A stretch of DNA of 64,000 nucleotides from Undibacterium paludis (GTDB lineage: Bacteria; Pseudomonadota; Gammaproteobacteria; Burkholderiales; Burkholderiaceae_D): NCBI RefSeq assembly GCF_022568815.1, contig NZ_JAKZHX010000012.1, forward strand, positions 1-64,000, in the 5' to 3' direction. The notes under the pieces were generated by a model that saw nothing but the letters and a program-made list of their open reading frames with translations, searched no databases and was not told the origin of the DNA. A program made the position numbers and the translations under genes. Positions 46,653 to 55,813 of the stretch are shown piece by piece (the first letter of the stretch is position 1; each line of letters starts with the position of its first letter).

Positions 46653-48380
46653 TTATTTGAGCACAATGAATTCCGGTGCAGCCAGCACCAGGGTCAGCGC
46701 AGCATAAATACGCTGCTTGCGGCGATTGTCGGTGCCTGAAGGCATGCTGTTGACCGCATTCACCAGGTTTTGCAGATTGCTGCTGCCTATCTGGCCTGCG
46801 GCCAGCACCAGGTTCAGTTCCGCCAGCAAAGCTGCTGCGTTATCTGCCAGCGGCATCAGGCTGCTGTAATCAGCGCTTACATCGCTGATGCCGTTACTGA
46901 CGGCTTTCTGCATGTAATTGACATAACCAACGACTGACGATTCATTGGTGATCTGGAATTCAGGAGCGACCAGATTGGCCTGTGCAATGGCACTGTTCGG
47001 CGGCACATAACCAGGGCGGAAATAATTGAAGACCGATGGTGAACGCAGCGGGCTCTGTCCCAATCTGGTGGCCGGGTCGCTGGTCGTGCCGATATTCCAT
47101 AAATCACTGGAGGCAGTTGCATTGAAAGCCCTGGCCCAGCCAAGAAAACGCAGCATGGGTTCACGCAGTTTGCCAAATGCAGCGGCAGCAGGATTGCTGC
47201 CGATACGTGCCTCATCATCGAGCAGGATGGCTTTGACGACAGCCTTCAGGTTACCCTTGCTGCCACTGCCGTCATTATTGAAAACCGTCGCCACTCTGGC
47301 TACATAAGCCGGGGAGGGATTGCTGGTCACCAGTCGTTGTATCAACTGGCGGCTGATGAAAGGCGCAACATTCGCGTGGGCATAGATGATATCGAGCGCC
47401 GCATTAAGGGAGTCAGGTCCATTCAGGCCGGCCGGCACAGTCTTGCCTAAAAATGTTGACGCACCGGTCTCATGCTTGATGGCAACCTGCGTCATGGGAC
47501 GACGCATGAAATCAGGGTTATCAGCCTTGCCACCGGCCAGGTCGAAATCCCAACCGGTAAATATCCTGGCCAGACCAGTGATGTCATCCAGACCATAAGT
47601 CTCGGCCGGTTTGCCATCGACCATTTGCGGTGTAGCATCAAGATTGAGTTTGATCAGGCCTATGCTGAACAATTGCATGATTTCACGGGCATAGTTTTCA
47701 TCAGGATAAGCACCCGACAAAACGTCATACCTGGTGTTGCCACGGAAGGTCAGGTATTCACCCATGGCCGGACTGGTCGATACCTTGTACAGGAGATCAC
47801 GGTAATTACCAAAGCAGTTGGCTTCAAGCATGTCCAGATAAGCAGCCGCAGCAAAAGCCTTCCAGCCACCACCGATCAGGCCATCAACAGAAATCACGAT
47901 GATTTCTGACAGCGCCAGCGTGACGCGTTGGCGCAGGGTATCCGGGGAGCTGATCAGCTTGCGCCAGGCTGTTGAATCAAAACCAGCCTGGGTATTGCGA
48001 TAGGTGCTGGCATTGAGTCCCTTGGACACCAGCCAGTCCCAGCGACTGCCATTGCCGGGCAAGCTGAATTGCTCGTCCAGCCAGCCGGCATAACCCAGGG
48101 CCTGCACGCGGGCGATGGCAGCGCGGTTTGCGCCCATGGAAGCCTGCGCCAGAAAGCGCGCAGCTTCGACATCCGATATACTGGCAGCCGGTGCTGGGGC
48201 AGGAGGGGCTGCAGCAGGACTGGTCACTGCATTATCTGCCGACTGGTTGCTACCACTGCCGCCACAGGCACTGAGCAAAGTTGCAGATGCCAGGGCGGCT
48301 GCAGTCAGGCCGGCTGGTTTATCAAGTACATCGGTATCGCCGCCGTCTGGATTGTCCAGATCAAGCAATTGTTCTTCCAT
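46653..48380 (-). CDS. DUF1800 family lipoprotein
   Basis: This 575-residue protein of the DUF1800 family has a lipobox (LSAC, Cys39) after a hydrophobic segment, preceded by an unusually acidic 20-residue N-terminus. It has the motifs FLAQASMGANRAAIARVQAL, GAYPDENYAREIMQLFSIGL, DDITGLARIFTGWDF and FVIHSRQLIQRLV-like FISRQLIQRLV typical of the family, and ends with LTLVLAAPEFIVLK. The first gene of the pair, it lies upstream of DUF1501 on the same strand. Function is unknown; such pairs have been proposed to act in envelope or extracellular polymer handling. Confidence 0.88.
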   Translation of the reverse strand: MEEQLLDLDNPDGGDTDVLDKPAGLTAAALASATLLSACGGSGSNQSADNAVTSPAAAPPAPAPAASISDVEAARFLAQASMGANRAAIARVQALGYAGWLDEQFSLPGNGSRWDWLVSKGLNASTYRNTQAGFDSTAWRKLISSPDTLRQRVTLALSEIIVISVDGLIGGGWKAFAAAAYLDMLEANCFGNYRDLLYKVSTSPAMGEYLTFRGNTRYDVLSGAYPDENYAREIMQLFSIGLIKLNLDATPQMVDGKPAETYGLDDITGLARIFTGWDFDLAGGKADNPDFMRRPMTQVAIKHETGASTFLGKTVPAGLNGPDSLNAALDIIYAHANVAPFISRQLIQRLVTSNPSPAYVARVATVFNNDGSGSKGNLKAVVKAILLDDEARIGSNPAAAAFGKLREPMLRFLGWARAFNATASSDLWNIGTTSDPATRLGQSPLRSPSVFNYFRPGYVPPNSAIAQANLVAPEFQITNESSVVGYVNYMQKAVSNGISDVSADYSSLMPLADNAAALLAELNLVLAAGQIGSSNLQNLVNAVNSMPSGTDNRRKQRIYAALTLVLAAPEFIVLK

Positions 48381-48733
48381 ATCAACCCCCTAGTGTGAAT
48401 GAGTGTGAACGAGTGACCGTCATCAATCGCAGCCGGTATTTGCTTTTGCGGCTGCGTTCAAGTTCCCACAATAGGACAGGCATGTATCGCTACCATTACC
48501 GATTTGTAAGTAGTTGTCATGATATGTGAAGATTTTCCTTACATTTTCTTCAAAAATGCTGAGTTATCAGCATGCGGAAAGCGAATAAGCGGGCATCATT
48601 TGTTACACTTTCGGTTTTACGGGAATCGCCTGTGCAGGTGAATTTCCTCTCCAGACAATCTTTGTTACAGGGAGGCACCTTAGTTGAGGTATGCTTGCCA
48701 CCTTGAAATTGAGCACACCGGTTCATAAAGTCC
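48381..48733. other. Divergent intergenic region with tandem repeat and hairpin
   Basis: The 353 bp hold a tandem 10-bp repeat (GTGTGAATGA 48393-48402, GTGTGAACGA 48403-48412) just upstream of the DUF1800 start, and an 8-bp hairpin (CGCAGCCG 48428-48435 with CGGCTGCG 48449-48456). No coding frame is convincing. The repeat is a possible regulator site for the DUF1800/DUF1501 pair. Confidence 0.4.
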
Positions 48734-49588
48734 ATGAAGTTGAGCATAGAAGCACCAGAAAATGAAGCTACCCTGCCGGGTGAGGTTCATTTGCATATCC
48801 GGTTTCGCCCTGCGAATATGTTTGGCATTTTGCTGGCGTTGCTTGTACATGCGGTCCTGCTGTATTTTCTGTTAAGCATGCACGTGGTCAACAAGAAAAA
48901 AGGTGAGAACGCTGGCGCCAATGCGCCGCTGGTCCTGCTGATGGACAGGACTGCACAGCCCAAACAGGCGACTGCTCCCAAAAAGCAGCCGACAAAATCA
49001 ACGCCCGTGCGCATTCCACCTTCAAGAAATGCGATCACGCAACCGAAATTGCCTCCTCTGGTTGAAAGCAAATCACCGGTCCCGCCACCCGAACCGCCGC
49101 CACAAGTCAATGCGCCGCCCGAAATGGACATGATGGCCTCGGTGAACGCGGCACGCGAACGCCGCCGTGCTGCGGATGAAGCCGCCGCACAGGAAAATGA
49201 GGGTGCCCGTCAGGCGGGTCGCGGCATGTCACCACAAGAGATCGCCGAAGCAAATGTGCGCCGTAGCATGCAACAGGCCAATGGACGTGGCGGCAGCGGT
49301 GTCTTTCAGTTGATCAGCACCAGTACCCGTATGGCAACTTTCTCCTTCCATGGCTGGAATACCCGTGCCATTGCCTCTGGCAGGAAGCAGTTCTTTGAAG
49401 TAGACGCCGGACTGGGTGGCGATGTCCATCTCGCCGTGGTGCGCCGCATGATAGAAATCATACGTATGGAATACCAGGGCGATTTCAACTGGGAATCACA
49501 ACGCCTGGGCCGCGTCGTGCGCCTGTCGGCCCGCGTTGCCGATAGTGCCGAACTGGAAAATTTCTTGCTGAAAGAATTTTTCAAGTAA
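48734..49588 (+). CDS. TonB-like periplasm-spanning protein
   Basis: This 284-residue protein has a short cytoplasmic N-terminus and one transmembrane helix (MFGILLALLVHAVLLYFLLS, ~34-53). A basic, Pro-rich linker follows (~65-135: KKQPTKSTPVR, PPPEPPPQVNAPP), then a charged helix, then a C-terminal domain (~180-284). The layout is that of TonB or TolA energy transducers. The C-terminal domain (FSFHGWNTRAI, IEIIRMEYQGDFNWESQRLG) does not obviously match the canonical TonB C-terminal fold. No exbB or exbD is adjacent. A role in envelope energy transduction is only inferred. Confidence 0.7.
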   Translation: MKLSIEAPENEATLPGEVHLHIRFRPANMFGILLALLVHAVLLYFLLSMHVVNKKKGENAGANAPLVLLMDRTAQPKQATAPKKQPTKSTPVRIPPSRNAITQPKLPPLVESKSPVPPPEPPPQVNAPPEMDMMASVNAARERRRAADEAAAQENEGARQAGRGMSPQEIAEANVRRSMQQANGRGGSGVFQLISTSTRMATFSFHGWNTRAIASGRKQFFEVDAGLGGDVHLAVVRRMIEIIRMEYQGDFNWESQRLGRVVRLSARVADSAELENFLLKEFFK

Positions 49589-49906
49589 TCAGCGAACCCA
49601 GGTCTGCCCCCGCAAACCCCGGGACAAAAACCCCCAGATGGCTGTCACTGCCTGCGGCCACAATCTGGTGCTTGCCTGCTTGATATGCAACTCACCCGCT
49701 TGCAAGGCATGCAACTGTATCCAGCCACCATACTCCACCTGATGCACCGTGCCGGCAGTCAGGGTGGTGTCGGCCTGCCATGCCACACCTTCCAGAAATT
49801 GCGGTGCGATCATCAATTGCAGACAGCCGCTTTTCAGGTACAGGCTGCTGCCCGCCCGTAACAGATATTGCAGGTTCTGGTCCTTGTTGAATCTGCTGAC
49901 ATACAT
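49589..49906 (-). CDS. DUF2917 family protein
   Basis: This 105-residue protein is of the DUF2917 type, common in Burkholderiales (cupin-like beta fold; LRAGSSLYLKSGCLQLMIAP, VEYGGWIQLHA). I choose ATG 49906 because CAGGAG lies at the right distance; the longer frame to 49999 has no support. It abuts the stop of the TonB-like gene on the other strand (no overlap). Function is unknown. Confidence 0.7.
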   Translation of the reverse strand: MYVSRFNKDQNLQYLLRAGSSLYLKSGCLQLMIAPQFLEGVAWQADTTLTAGTVHQVEYGGWIQLHALQAGELHIKQASTRLWPQAVTAIWGFLSRGLRGQTWVR

Positions 49907-50125
49907 GACTTGGCTCCTGAAAAAAGTAGTTTTCAGGATAAATCGCCAGCACAACTCCGCACAGACACAGAAAAAAGCTATCTGTATCGCATCAGACAAG
50001 TCAATTATTATCTGTTACTGTACGTTTGCTGCTCAACTGTATCTGTGCAGTCAAGGGGGTCTTGGCCTATCGTTCAGATAAGCCTGAAAGATTTGCCAAT
50101 CCCTGCCAGCCTGACAATATAGATT

Positions 50126-51595
50126 ATGCAAACCCAACCTCTTTACCGGCAACTGGCCGACCACTACCTCAATGCCATCCGCTGCGGTACGCTCAAGCTA
50201 GGCGACCGCATGCCTTCCGTACGCAAACTGATGCAGGTTCACGGTGTCAGCCTGTCAACGGCCTTGCAGTTATGCCGCCAGCTGGAAACCGAAGGGTGGC
50301 TGGAAGCACGGCCACGCTCAGGCTATTTCGTCCGCCAGCCACGCCGCGTCAGACTGGTACCGGCACAGGAGCCGGCGATAGGCAAGATCATCGATCCGGC
50401 CCAGTTTGTCGGCATCCATGAGCGTGTCTCGGAAATCATTGCCCAGGGCCAAAGACTCATCAAATGCAACCTGGCGCGGGCCACTGGTGCGCAGGCTTTG
50501 TATCCGCATGAGCAATTGCGCAGCCTGACGGTTGCCACCTTGCGTCGCTACCCGGAATTACTGACCAAGCCTATTTCGCCCGGCGGCAACCGCGAATTAA
50601 AAGCGGCACTGGCCAAACGTGCCCTCGACTCCGGTATCAGCGCCGCCCCCGAACAAGTGATCGTCACCAATGGCTGCATAGAAGCGCTGAACCTGGCACT
50701 ACGCGCAGTTGCCCAGGCAGGTGATGTGATTGCGGTGGAATCGCCAACCTTTTATGGCCTGCTACAAGTGCTGGAAAGCCTGGGCATGAAGGCACTGGAA
50801 ATACCGACCAGCCCCAGTACCGGCATTTCTGTCGAAGCACTGGAACTGGCCATGCGCACCTATGACAATATCAAGGCCGTGGTGGTAGTGCCACATCTGC
50901 AGAATCCGCTGGGCAGCATCATGCCTGACCAGCACAAGCAAAAACTGGTTGCCTTATGTGAAGCACAACATATCCCGCTGATCGAAGATGACTCGTATAG
51001 TGCACTGGCCGATGGTGACAAGATACCTACCGCATTGAAGCATTGGGATCATAGCGGCAACGTGATTTTTTGCGCCTCGGTCCACAAGATCCTGGCACCC
51101 GGCATGCGGGTGGGCTGGATACTGGCGGGTCGCTGGCAGGAGAGGGTGAACATGCTGAAATATGCGCACACGCGTTACAACGAAGAATTATCGCAAATCG
51201 TCACGGCAAATTTTTTGTTGTCTTCAGCCTACGACAGACACCTGCGGAAACTACGTACTACCCTGGCAGCGCAAAGAGAGAAGATGGCTGAAGCAATCGC
51301 CACTTATTTCCCTGAAGGCACGCGTGTGACCATGCCAGCCGGTGGTGTTTCATTGTGGATAGAAATGCCGCCACAGACTTCTTCCAAGGCTGTTTTTACT
51401 GCTGCGCTGGAGCACAGCATACTGATTTCACCAGGGCTTTTGTACTCCAATTCAAATCGTTTTGATCATTTCCTGCGCTTGAATTGCGGCATGCCATATT
51501 CACAGGATATCGACGACGCCATGCGTTTGCTGGGCCGTATCATCCATCACCAGGCGGCAATAAAACCATCCGTAGCCCAGCATATTGCTGCATAA
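50126..51595 (+). CDS. MocR-type GntR/aminotransferase transcriptional regulator
   Basis: This 489-residue regulator combines an N-terminal GntR winged helix (~1-75: LGDRMPSVRKLMQVHGVSLS, RSGYFVRQP) with a class I aminotransferase-like domain (~100-470). The PLP-binding lysine lies in ASVHKILAPGMRVGW near ~315-330, after the phosphate and nucleotide-contact segments (EDDSYSAL). Related MocR proteins (PdxR, GabR) sense a PLP-linked amino acid or vitamer and act on neighbouring genes. The flanking dctA could be a target, but no clear binding site is seen. The long linker is complete. Confidence 0.9.
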   Translation: MQTQPLYRQLADHYLNAIRCGTLKLGDRMPSVRKLMQVHGVSLSTALQLCRQLETEGWLEARPRSGYFVRQPRRVRLVPAQEPAIGKIIDPAQFVGIHERVSEIIAQGQRLIKCNLARATGAQALYPHEQLRSLTVATLRRYPELLTKPISPGGNRELKAALAKRALDSGISAAPEQVIVTNGCIEALNLALRAVAQAGDVIAVESPTFYGLLQVLESLGMKALEIPTSPSTGISVEALELAMRTYDNIKAVVVVPHLQNPLGSIMPDQHKQKLVALCEAQHIPLIEDDSYSALADGDKIPTALKHWDHSGNVIFCASVHKILAPGMRVGWILAGRWQERVNMLKYAHTRYNEELSQIVTANFLLSSAYDRHLRKLRTTLAAQREKMAEAIATYFPEGTRVTMPAGGVSLWIEMPPQTSSKAVFTAALEHSILISPGLLYSNSNRFDHFLRLNCGMPYSQDIDDAMRLLGRIIHHQAAIKPSVAQHIAA

Positions 51596-51606
51596 ATATT
51601 AGGCAC

Positions 51607-51626
51607 TGTGGAAAGCCACAATTGTG
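51607..51626. promoter_or_regulatory. Palindromes between mocR-like gene and dctA
   Basis: TGTGG-AAAG-CCACA (51607-51620) overlaps a perfect 10-bp palindrome CACAATTGTG (51617-51626). It lies 12 bp after the regulator stop and ~115 bp before dctA. It could be an operator or a weak hairpin; no T-tract is present. Confidence 0.35.
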
Positions 51627-51740
51627 AGTGTCTCAGGCATTTTCCATAATGGGCACATGACGGAAACAAATTCCGCAATGTGCTCGCCAGCCTGATTTTT
51701 CAAATGAGCGAGATTCCCCACCATCCAATGGAGACCAAGG

Positions 51741-53066
51741 ATGAAAGCTCAAGCCTTCTACAAGTCCCTGTATTTTCAAGTCATCACCGCCATTATCTGC
51801 GGTGTGATACTCGGCCATTTCTACCCTGAATCCGGCGCAGCCATGAAGCCGCTTGGTGATGCCTTCATCAAGCTGATCAAGATGATGATCGCACCGATTA
51901 TTTTCTGTACCGTCGTGGTTGGTATCGCCGGTATGGAAGACATGAAAAAAGTCGGCAAGACCGGTGGCATGGCGCTGCTCTATTTTGAAGTTGTCAGTAC
52001 ACTGGCGCTGATCATCGGCCTGATCATTGTCAATGTGGTGCAACCAGGTGCCGGCATGCATGTCGACGTCACCACGCTTGATACCAAGGGTGTAGCTGCC
52101 TTTGCCGGTCCTGGCAAGATGCAGACCACGACAGAATTCCTGATGGCTATCATCCCGACCACGTTTACCGATGCCTTTGCCAAAGGTGAAATCCTGCAAG
52201 TCTTGCTGATCTCCATCTTCTTTGGTTTTGCCCTGCATCGTTTTGGCGGTCGCGGCACCCTGGTGTTTGATCTGGTGGAAAAATTCTCTCACGTGCTGTT
52301 TGTCATCGTCGGTTACATCATGAAAGCAGCCCCTGTCGGCGCCTTTGGTGCGATGGCTTTCACCATTGGCAAATACGGCGTAGGTTCCCTTGTTCAACTA
52401 GGCTTTCTGATGGGAACCTTCTATGCCACCTGCCTGATCTTCATCTTTGTCGTGCTGGGGACGATTGCCAAATTCCACGGTTTCAGCATCTGGAAGTTCA
52501 TCAAGTACATCAAGGAAGAATTGCTGATCGTACTCGGTACTTCTTCATCTGAATCGGTGCTGCCACGCATGATGGCAAAACTGGAAAATCTCGGTGTGAA
52601 AAAATCCGTGGTCGGCCTGGTGATTCCTACCGGGTACTCTTTCAATCTTGACGGCACGTCAATTTACCTGACCATGGCTGCGGTCTTCATCGCCCAGGCA
52701 ACCGACACACCGATGACACTGATGCAGCAAGTCACACTGCTGGCAGTATTGCTGCTGACATCGAAGGGGGCAGCAGGTATCACCGGCAGCGGCTTCATCG
52801 TGCTGGCAGCCACGCTGTCTGCCGTCGGTGGTGTACCGGTTGCGGGCCTGGCCCTGATCCTTGGCATAGACCGTTTCATGTCAGAAGCACGGGCACTGAC
52901 CAACCTGATCGGTAACGGTGTTGCTACCATCGTGGTTGGCAAATGGGGCAATGACCTTGATATCGTCAAAATGCAGAAACGCCTGAACAATGAATCAATA
53001 GAAGAAGCAGAAAAACCGGAAATGGTGCTCGATCAGGCGCCATTGCATGTCGCAGTACGTCAGTAA
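51741..53066 (+). CDS. dctA: C4-dicarboxylate transport protein
   Basis: This 441-residue inner-membrane symporter of the DAACS (glutamate/dicarboxylate) family takes up succinate, fumarate, malate and related acids with protons or sodium. Family motifs are intact: [13 protein letters not shown] (~265-277), [20 protein letters not shown] (~294-313) and [15 protein letters not shown] (~380-394). Length is the same as E. coli DctA. No dctBD regulators are in the window. A strong terminator follows. Confidence 0.96.
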   Translation: MKAQAFYKSLYFQVITAIICGVILGHFYPESGAAMKPLGDAFIKLIKMMIAPIIFCTVVVGIAGMEDMKKVGKTGGMALLYFEVVSTLALIIGLIIVNVVQPGAGMHVDVTTLDTKGVAAFAGPGKMQTTTEFLMAIIPTTFTDAFAKGEILQVLLISIFFGFALHRFGGRGTLVFDLVEKFSHVLFVIVGYIMKAAPVGAFGAMAFTIGKYGVGSLVQLGFLMGTFYATCLIFIFVVLGTIAKFHGFSIWKFIKYIKEELLIVLGTSSSESVLPRMMAKLENLGVKKSVVGLVIPTGYSFNLDGTSIYLTMAAVFIAQATDTPMTLMQQVTLLAVLLLTSKGAAGITGSGFIVLAATLSAVGGVPVAGLALILGIDRFMSEARALTNLIGNGVATIVVGKWGNDLDIVKMQKRLNNESIEEAEKPEMVLDQAPLHVAVRQ

Positions 53067-53086
53067 GCTGCCACTATGTCTTGAAA

Positions 53087-53116
53087 AAAAAAGCGGACTG
53101 ATGTCCGCTTTTTTTT
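53087..53116. terminator. Bidirectional intrinsic terminator between dctA and MFS gene
   Basis: AAGCGGAC (53091-53098) and GTCCGCTT (53103-53110) form a stem with a TGAT loop, flanked by an A-run and a T-run. Position between convergent genes lets it serve both. Confidence 0.94.
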
Positions 53117-53137
53117 GCTTGCCACTAACGGCCTGAC

Positions 53138-54376
53138 TTATTGATCAACGCGCTTCAGGTAACGCAGTGCCAGCATCAGGGACGTCAGTTGTACCGTCGC
53201 CGCCAGGAAGAAAGGCGCGCCCAGCAGGATACTGCCTTTCGGAATATGGCTGACCTGTCCGACCAGGGACGTGCCTATCAATGTCGCGCATACGCTCATG
53301 ATACTGGCCAGTGCAGTCAGCGAACCCATTGCCAGCCCCTGTGAACGGGCATCAACAGCACGCGAAAAAAATCCCTGCAAGGTAGGGCCGGTGGCGAATG
53401 CCAGTACATTACACAGTATCAGTACATACATCATCCAGCCCTGGCTGGCCAGACCGTACATGGTCAGGGCCACGGTCGACGATGCCAGGCCTATCAGTAC
53501 CGCGTTGGCGTCACCGACACGCTTGATATAACGGCCCAGGAAAACCCCTTGCATGATCACACTGGAGACACCGACCATGAACAGGGACAGGCCATTTTGC
53601 ATCGGTGTCCAGCCAAACCTGAGCTCTGTCGACAATACCCAGGTTGTCTGCAAAGTGAATTGGGCAAACATCGTCAATGCATACACCCAGACCAGGGAAC
53701 CAACATCGCGCAGATGGGCCAGGCCCTTGAGACCGGCAAAAGGGTTGGCTGCTGCCAGATGGAAATTCTTGCGATGATTGGCAGGCAGTGATTCCGGCAA
53801 AGAAAAATATCCGTACATGACATTACCGAGCGACACCGCAGCCGCCAGATAAAACGGATAATGAATATGCGCCTCACCCAGCACACCACCGATGACAGGG
53901 CCACAAATAAAACCCAGGCCGAACATGGCGCCTATCTTGCCCAGCGCCCGGCTGCGGTTTTCCGGACTGGAGACATCAGCGATATAAGCATTCGCCACCG
54001 ACAGGTTGCCGGCAGTAATACCGCCGATAGCCCGCACGACCAGCATCCAGTAGATATTGCTCACCTGCGTGAGCAATAAAAAATTCAGGCCCAGGCCAAA
54101 TACGCAAGTCAGCAATACAGGCCGGCGGCCATAGCGATCGCTGAGCGCTCCTATCATGGGGGCAAAGATGAATTGCATCACCCCGTACACTGCCACGATA
54201 GCCCCATACCAGTAGGCCTGACTGTCTGCCTGCAGGGTATAGCTGGCCACCAGTCTGGGCAGGACGGGAATGATCAGGCCTATGCCAAGGATGTCGAGAA
54301 AAACCGTGATCAGTACAAAACGTACGTTGGTAGGCAATACCGGTGCTGCCGGGGCCAGCTGCTCAGAACTACTCAT
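53138..54376 (-). CDS. MFS drug-efflux transporter (TetA/TCR type)
   Basis: This 412-residue 12-helix major facilitator starts at ATG 54376 (MSSSEQLAPAAP), in preference to a longer frame. It shows LDILGIGLIIPVLPRLV in helix 1, the DHA1 motif A-like GALSDRYGRRPVLL (~70-83) and VRAIGGITAGNLSVANAYIA (~105-125), which are characteristic of the tetracycline/TCR group. These export drugs by proton antiport; real substrate is unknown, and chromosomal copies often do not confer resistance. It is divergent from the CNNM-type gene, with 78 bp between starts. Confidence 0.88.
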   Translation of the reverse strand: MSSSEQLAPAAPVLPTNVRFVLITVFLDILGIGLIIPVLPRLVASYTLQADSQAYWYGAIVAVYGVMQFIFAPMIGALSDRYGRRPVLLTCVFGLGLNFLLLTQVSNIYWMLVVRAIGGITAGNLSVANAYIADVSSPENRSRALGKIGAMFGLGFICGPVIGGVLGEAHIHYPFYLAAAVSLGNVMYGYFSLPESLPANHRKNFHLAAANPFAGLKGLAHLRDVGSLVWVYALTMFAQFTLQTTWVLSTELRFGWTPMQNGLSLFMVGVSSVIMQGVFLGRYIKRVGDANAVLIGLASSTVALTMYGLASQGWMMYVLILCNVLAFATGPTLQGFFSRAVDARSQGLAMGSLTALASIMSVCATLIGTSLVGQVSHIPKGSILLGAPFFLAATVQLTSLMLALRYLKRVDQ

Positions 54377-54454
54377 ATCTGGACACTTTCTTGCGAAAAG
54401 ATCAAAGCCCAATAGTATATGATTACAGCTAAGCACATCCGCAACGAGAATAAT

Positions 54455-55765
54455 ATGGCCCTGTTTGACCATTTCCTGATCCTAGCCTTGCTGGTCGCCA
54501 TCAGCGCTTTCTTTTCCATGTCCGAGATTTCCCTGGCCGCCGCGCGCAAGGTCAAGCTTCAGATACTGGAAGGCGAGGGGGAACTGCGCGCCACCAGGGT
54601 ATTGGCCCTGCAACAGGAGCCGGGGCATTTTTTTACCGTCGTGCAGATTGCCCTCAATGCCGTTGCCATACTCGGCGGTATTCTCGGTGAACAGGCGCTG
54701 ACGCCGTATATTTCAAAAGTGTTTGTCTCTGTCTTTGGACTCGTCGGCTGGGTAGAAACGGTCAGTTTTGTCACCTCCTTCCTGTTTGTCACCTCCCTGT
54801 TCATCCTGTTTGCCGATTTGCTGCCAAAAAAAATTGCCATGATTTCACCAGAAACCGTGGCCATGCTGGTAGTCAGCCCGATACTCTTGTGTGTGCGTCT
54901 GTTCAAACCTCTGGTCTGGGTCTTCAATGGTCTGTCCAACCTGATCCTGCGCCTGCTGAACCTGCCCACCGCCCGGAATGAACAGATCACCTCGGATGAA
55001 ATCTATGCCATGGTCGACGCCGGTGCACAAGCCGGCGTATTGCTGGAAAGTGAACACCACATGATAGGCAATGTGTTTGAGCTGGAAAGTCGCACCGTGC
55101 CCTCGGCCATGTCGCAGCGTGATAGCATTGTCTACTTTACCCTGCAGGACAGCGATGTCGTCATCAGGCAAAAGATTGCCGAACATCCACATACCAAGTT
55201 CCTGGTCTGTGATGGCAACATCGACAATGTCGTTGGCTACGTGGAATCCAAGGATATCCTGAAGCGGGTATTGACCAACCAGGCTTTCACCAAGGTACAG
55301 GAATTATCGATACGTACCGCCCTGGCCGTGCCGGATTCACTGACCCTGTCGGAAATGCTGGAACAGTTCAAGGGCACCCGTGAAGACTTTGCCGTGATCT
55401 TCAATGAATATGCGCTGGTTGTCGGTGTCATCACCCTCAATGATGTGCTGAGTACCCTGATGGGCAACCTGGTGCATCCCTTCCTCGAAGACCAGATAGT
55501 CCAGCGTGACGCCAACTCCTGGCTGATAGACGGGGCCACGACCATAGAAGATGTTTGCCGTGCGCTTGACATAGACAGCTTGCCTGAGCAGGACAGCTAT
55601 GAGACCATTGCCGGTTTCATGATGACCATGTTGAAGAGAATCCCCAAGCGCACGGATTTTGTCATGGTCGGACACTATAAATTCGAAGTGGTCGATATCG
55701 ACCATTACCGGATTGATCAATTGCTGGTGGTCCGTACCGATGTCACGGATACCACATCGGCCTAA
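54455..55765 (+). CDS. CNNM/CorC-type hemolysin family membrane protein
   Basis: This 436-residue protein has an N-terminal DUF21/CNNM membrane domain (~1-185: FFSMSEISLAAARKVKLQIL; four hydrophobic segments), a CBS-domain pair (~205-325) and a C-terminal CorC_HlyC domain (~345-430). Homologues (YfjD, CorB, HlyC) are implicated in Mg2+ or Co2+ efflux. The N-terminal membrane portion is present, so it is the full membrane form rather than the soluble CorC. ATG 54455 is preferred over 54419. Confidence 0.9.
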   Translation: MALFDHFLILALLVAISAFFSMSEISLAAARKVKLQILEGEGELRATRVLALQQEPGHFFTVVQIALNAVAILGGILGEQALTPYISKVFVSVFGLVGWVETVSFVTSFLFVTSLFILFADLLPKKIAMISPETVAMLVVSPILLCVRLFKPLVWVFNGLSNLILRLLNLPTARNEQITSDEIYAMVDAGAQAGVLLESEHHMIGNVFELESRTVPSAMSQRDSIVYFTLQDSDVVIRQKIAEHPHTKFLVCDGNIDNVVGYVESKDILKRVLTNQAFTKVQELSIRTALAVPDSLTLSEMLEQFKGTREDFAVIFNEYALVVGVITLNDVLSTLMGNLVHPFLEDQIVQRDANSWLIDGATTIEDVCRALDIDSLPEQDSYETIAGFMMTMLKRIPKRTDFVMVGHYKFEVVDIDHYRIDQLLVVRTDVTDTTSA

Positions 55766-55813
55766 TTTTTATCAGCGAACCAGCTGTTCGCGCTTTTGTT
55801 TTTCAGGATTTTC

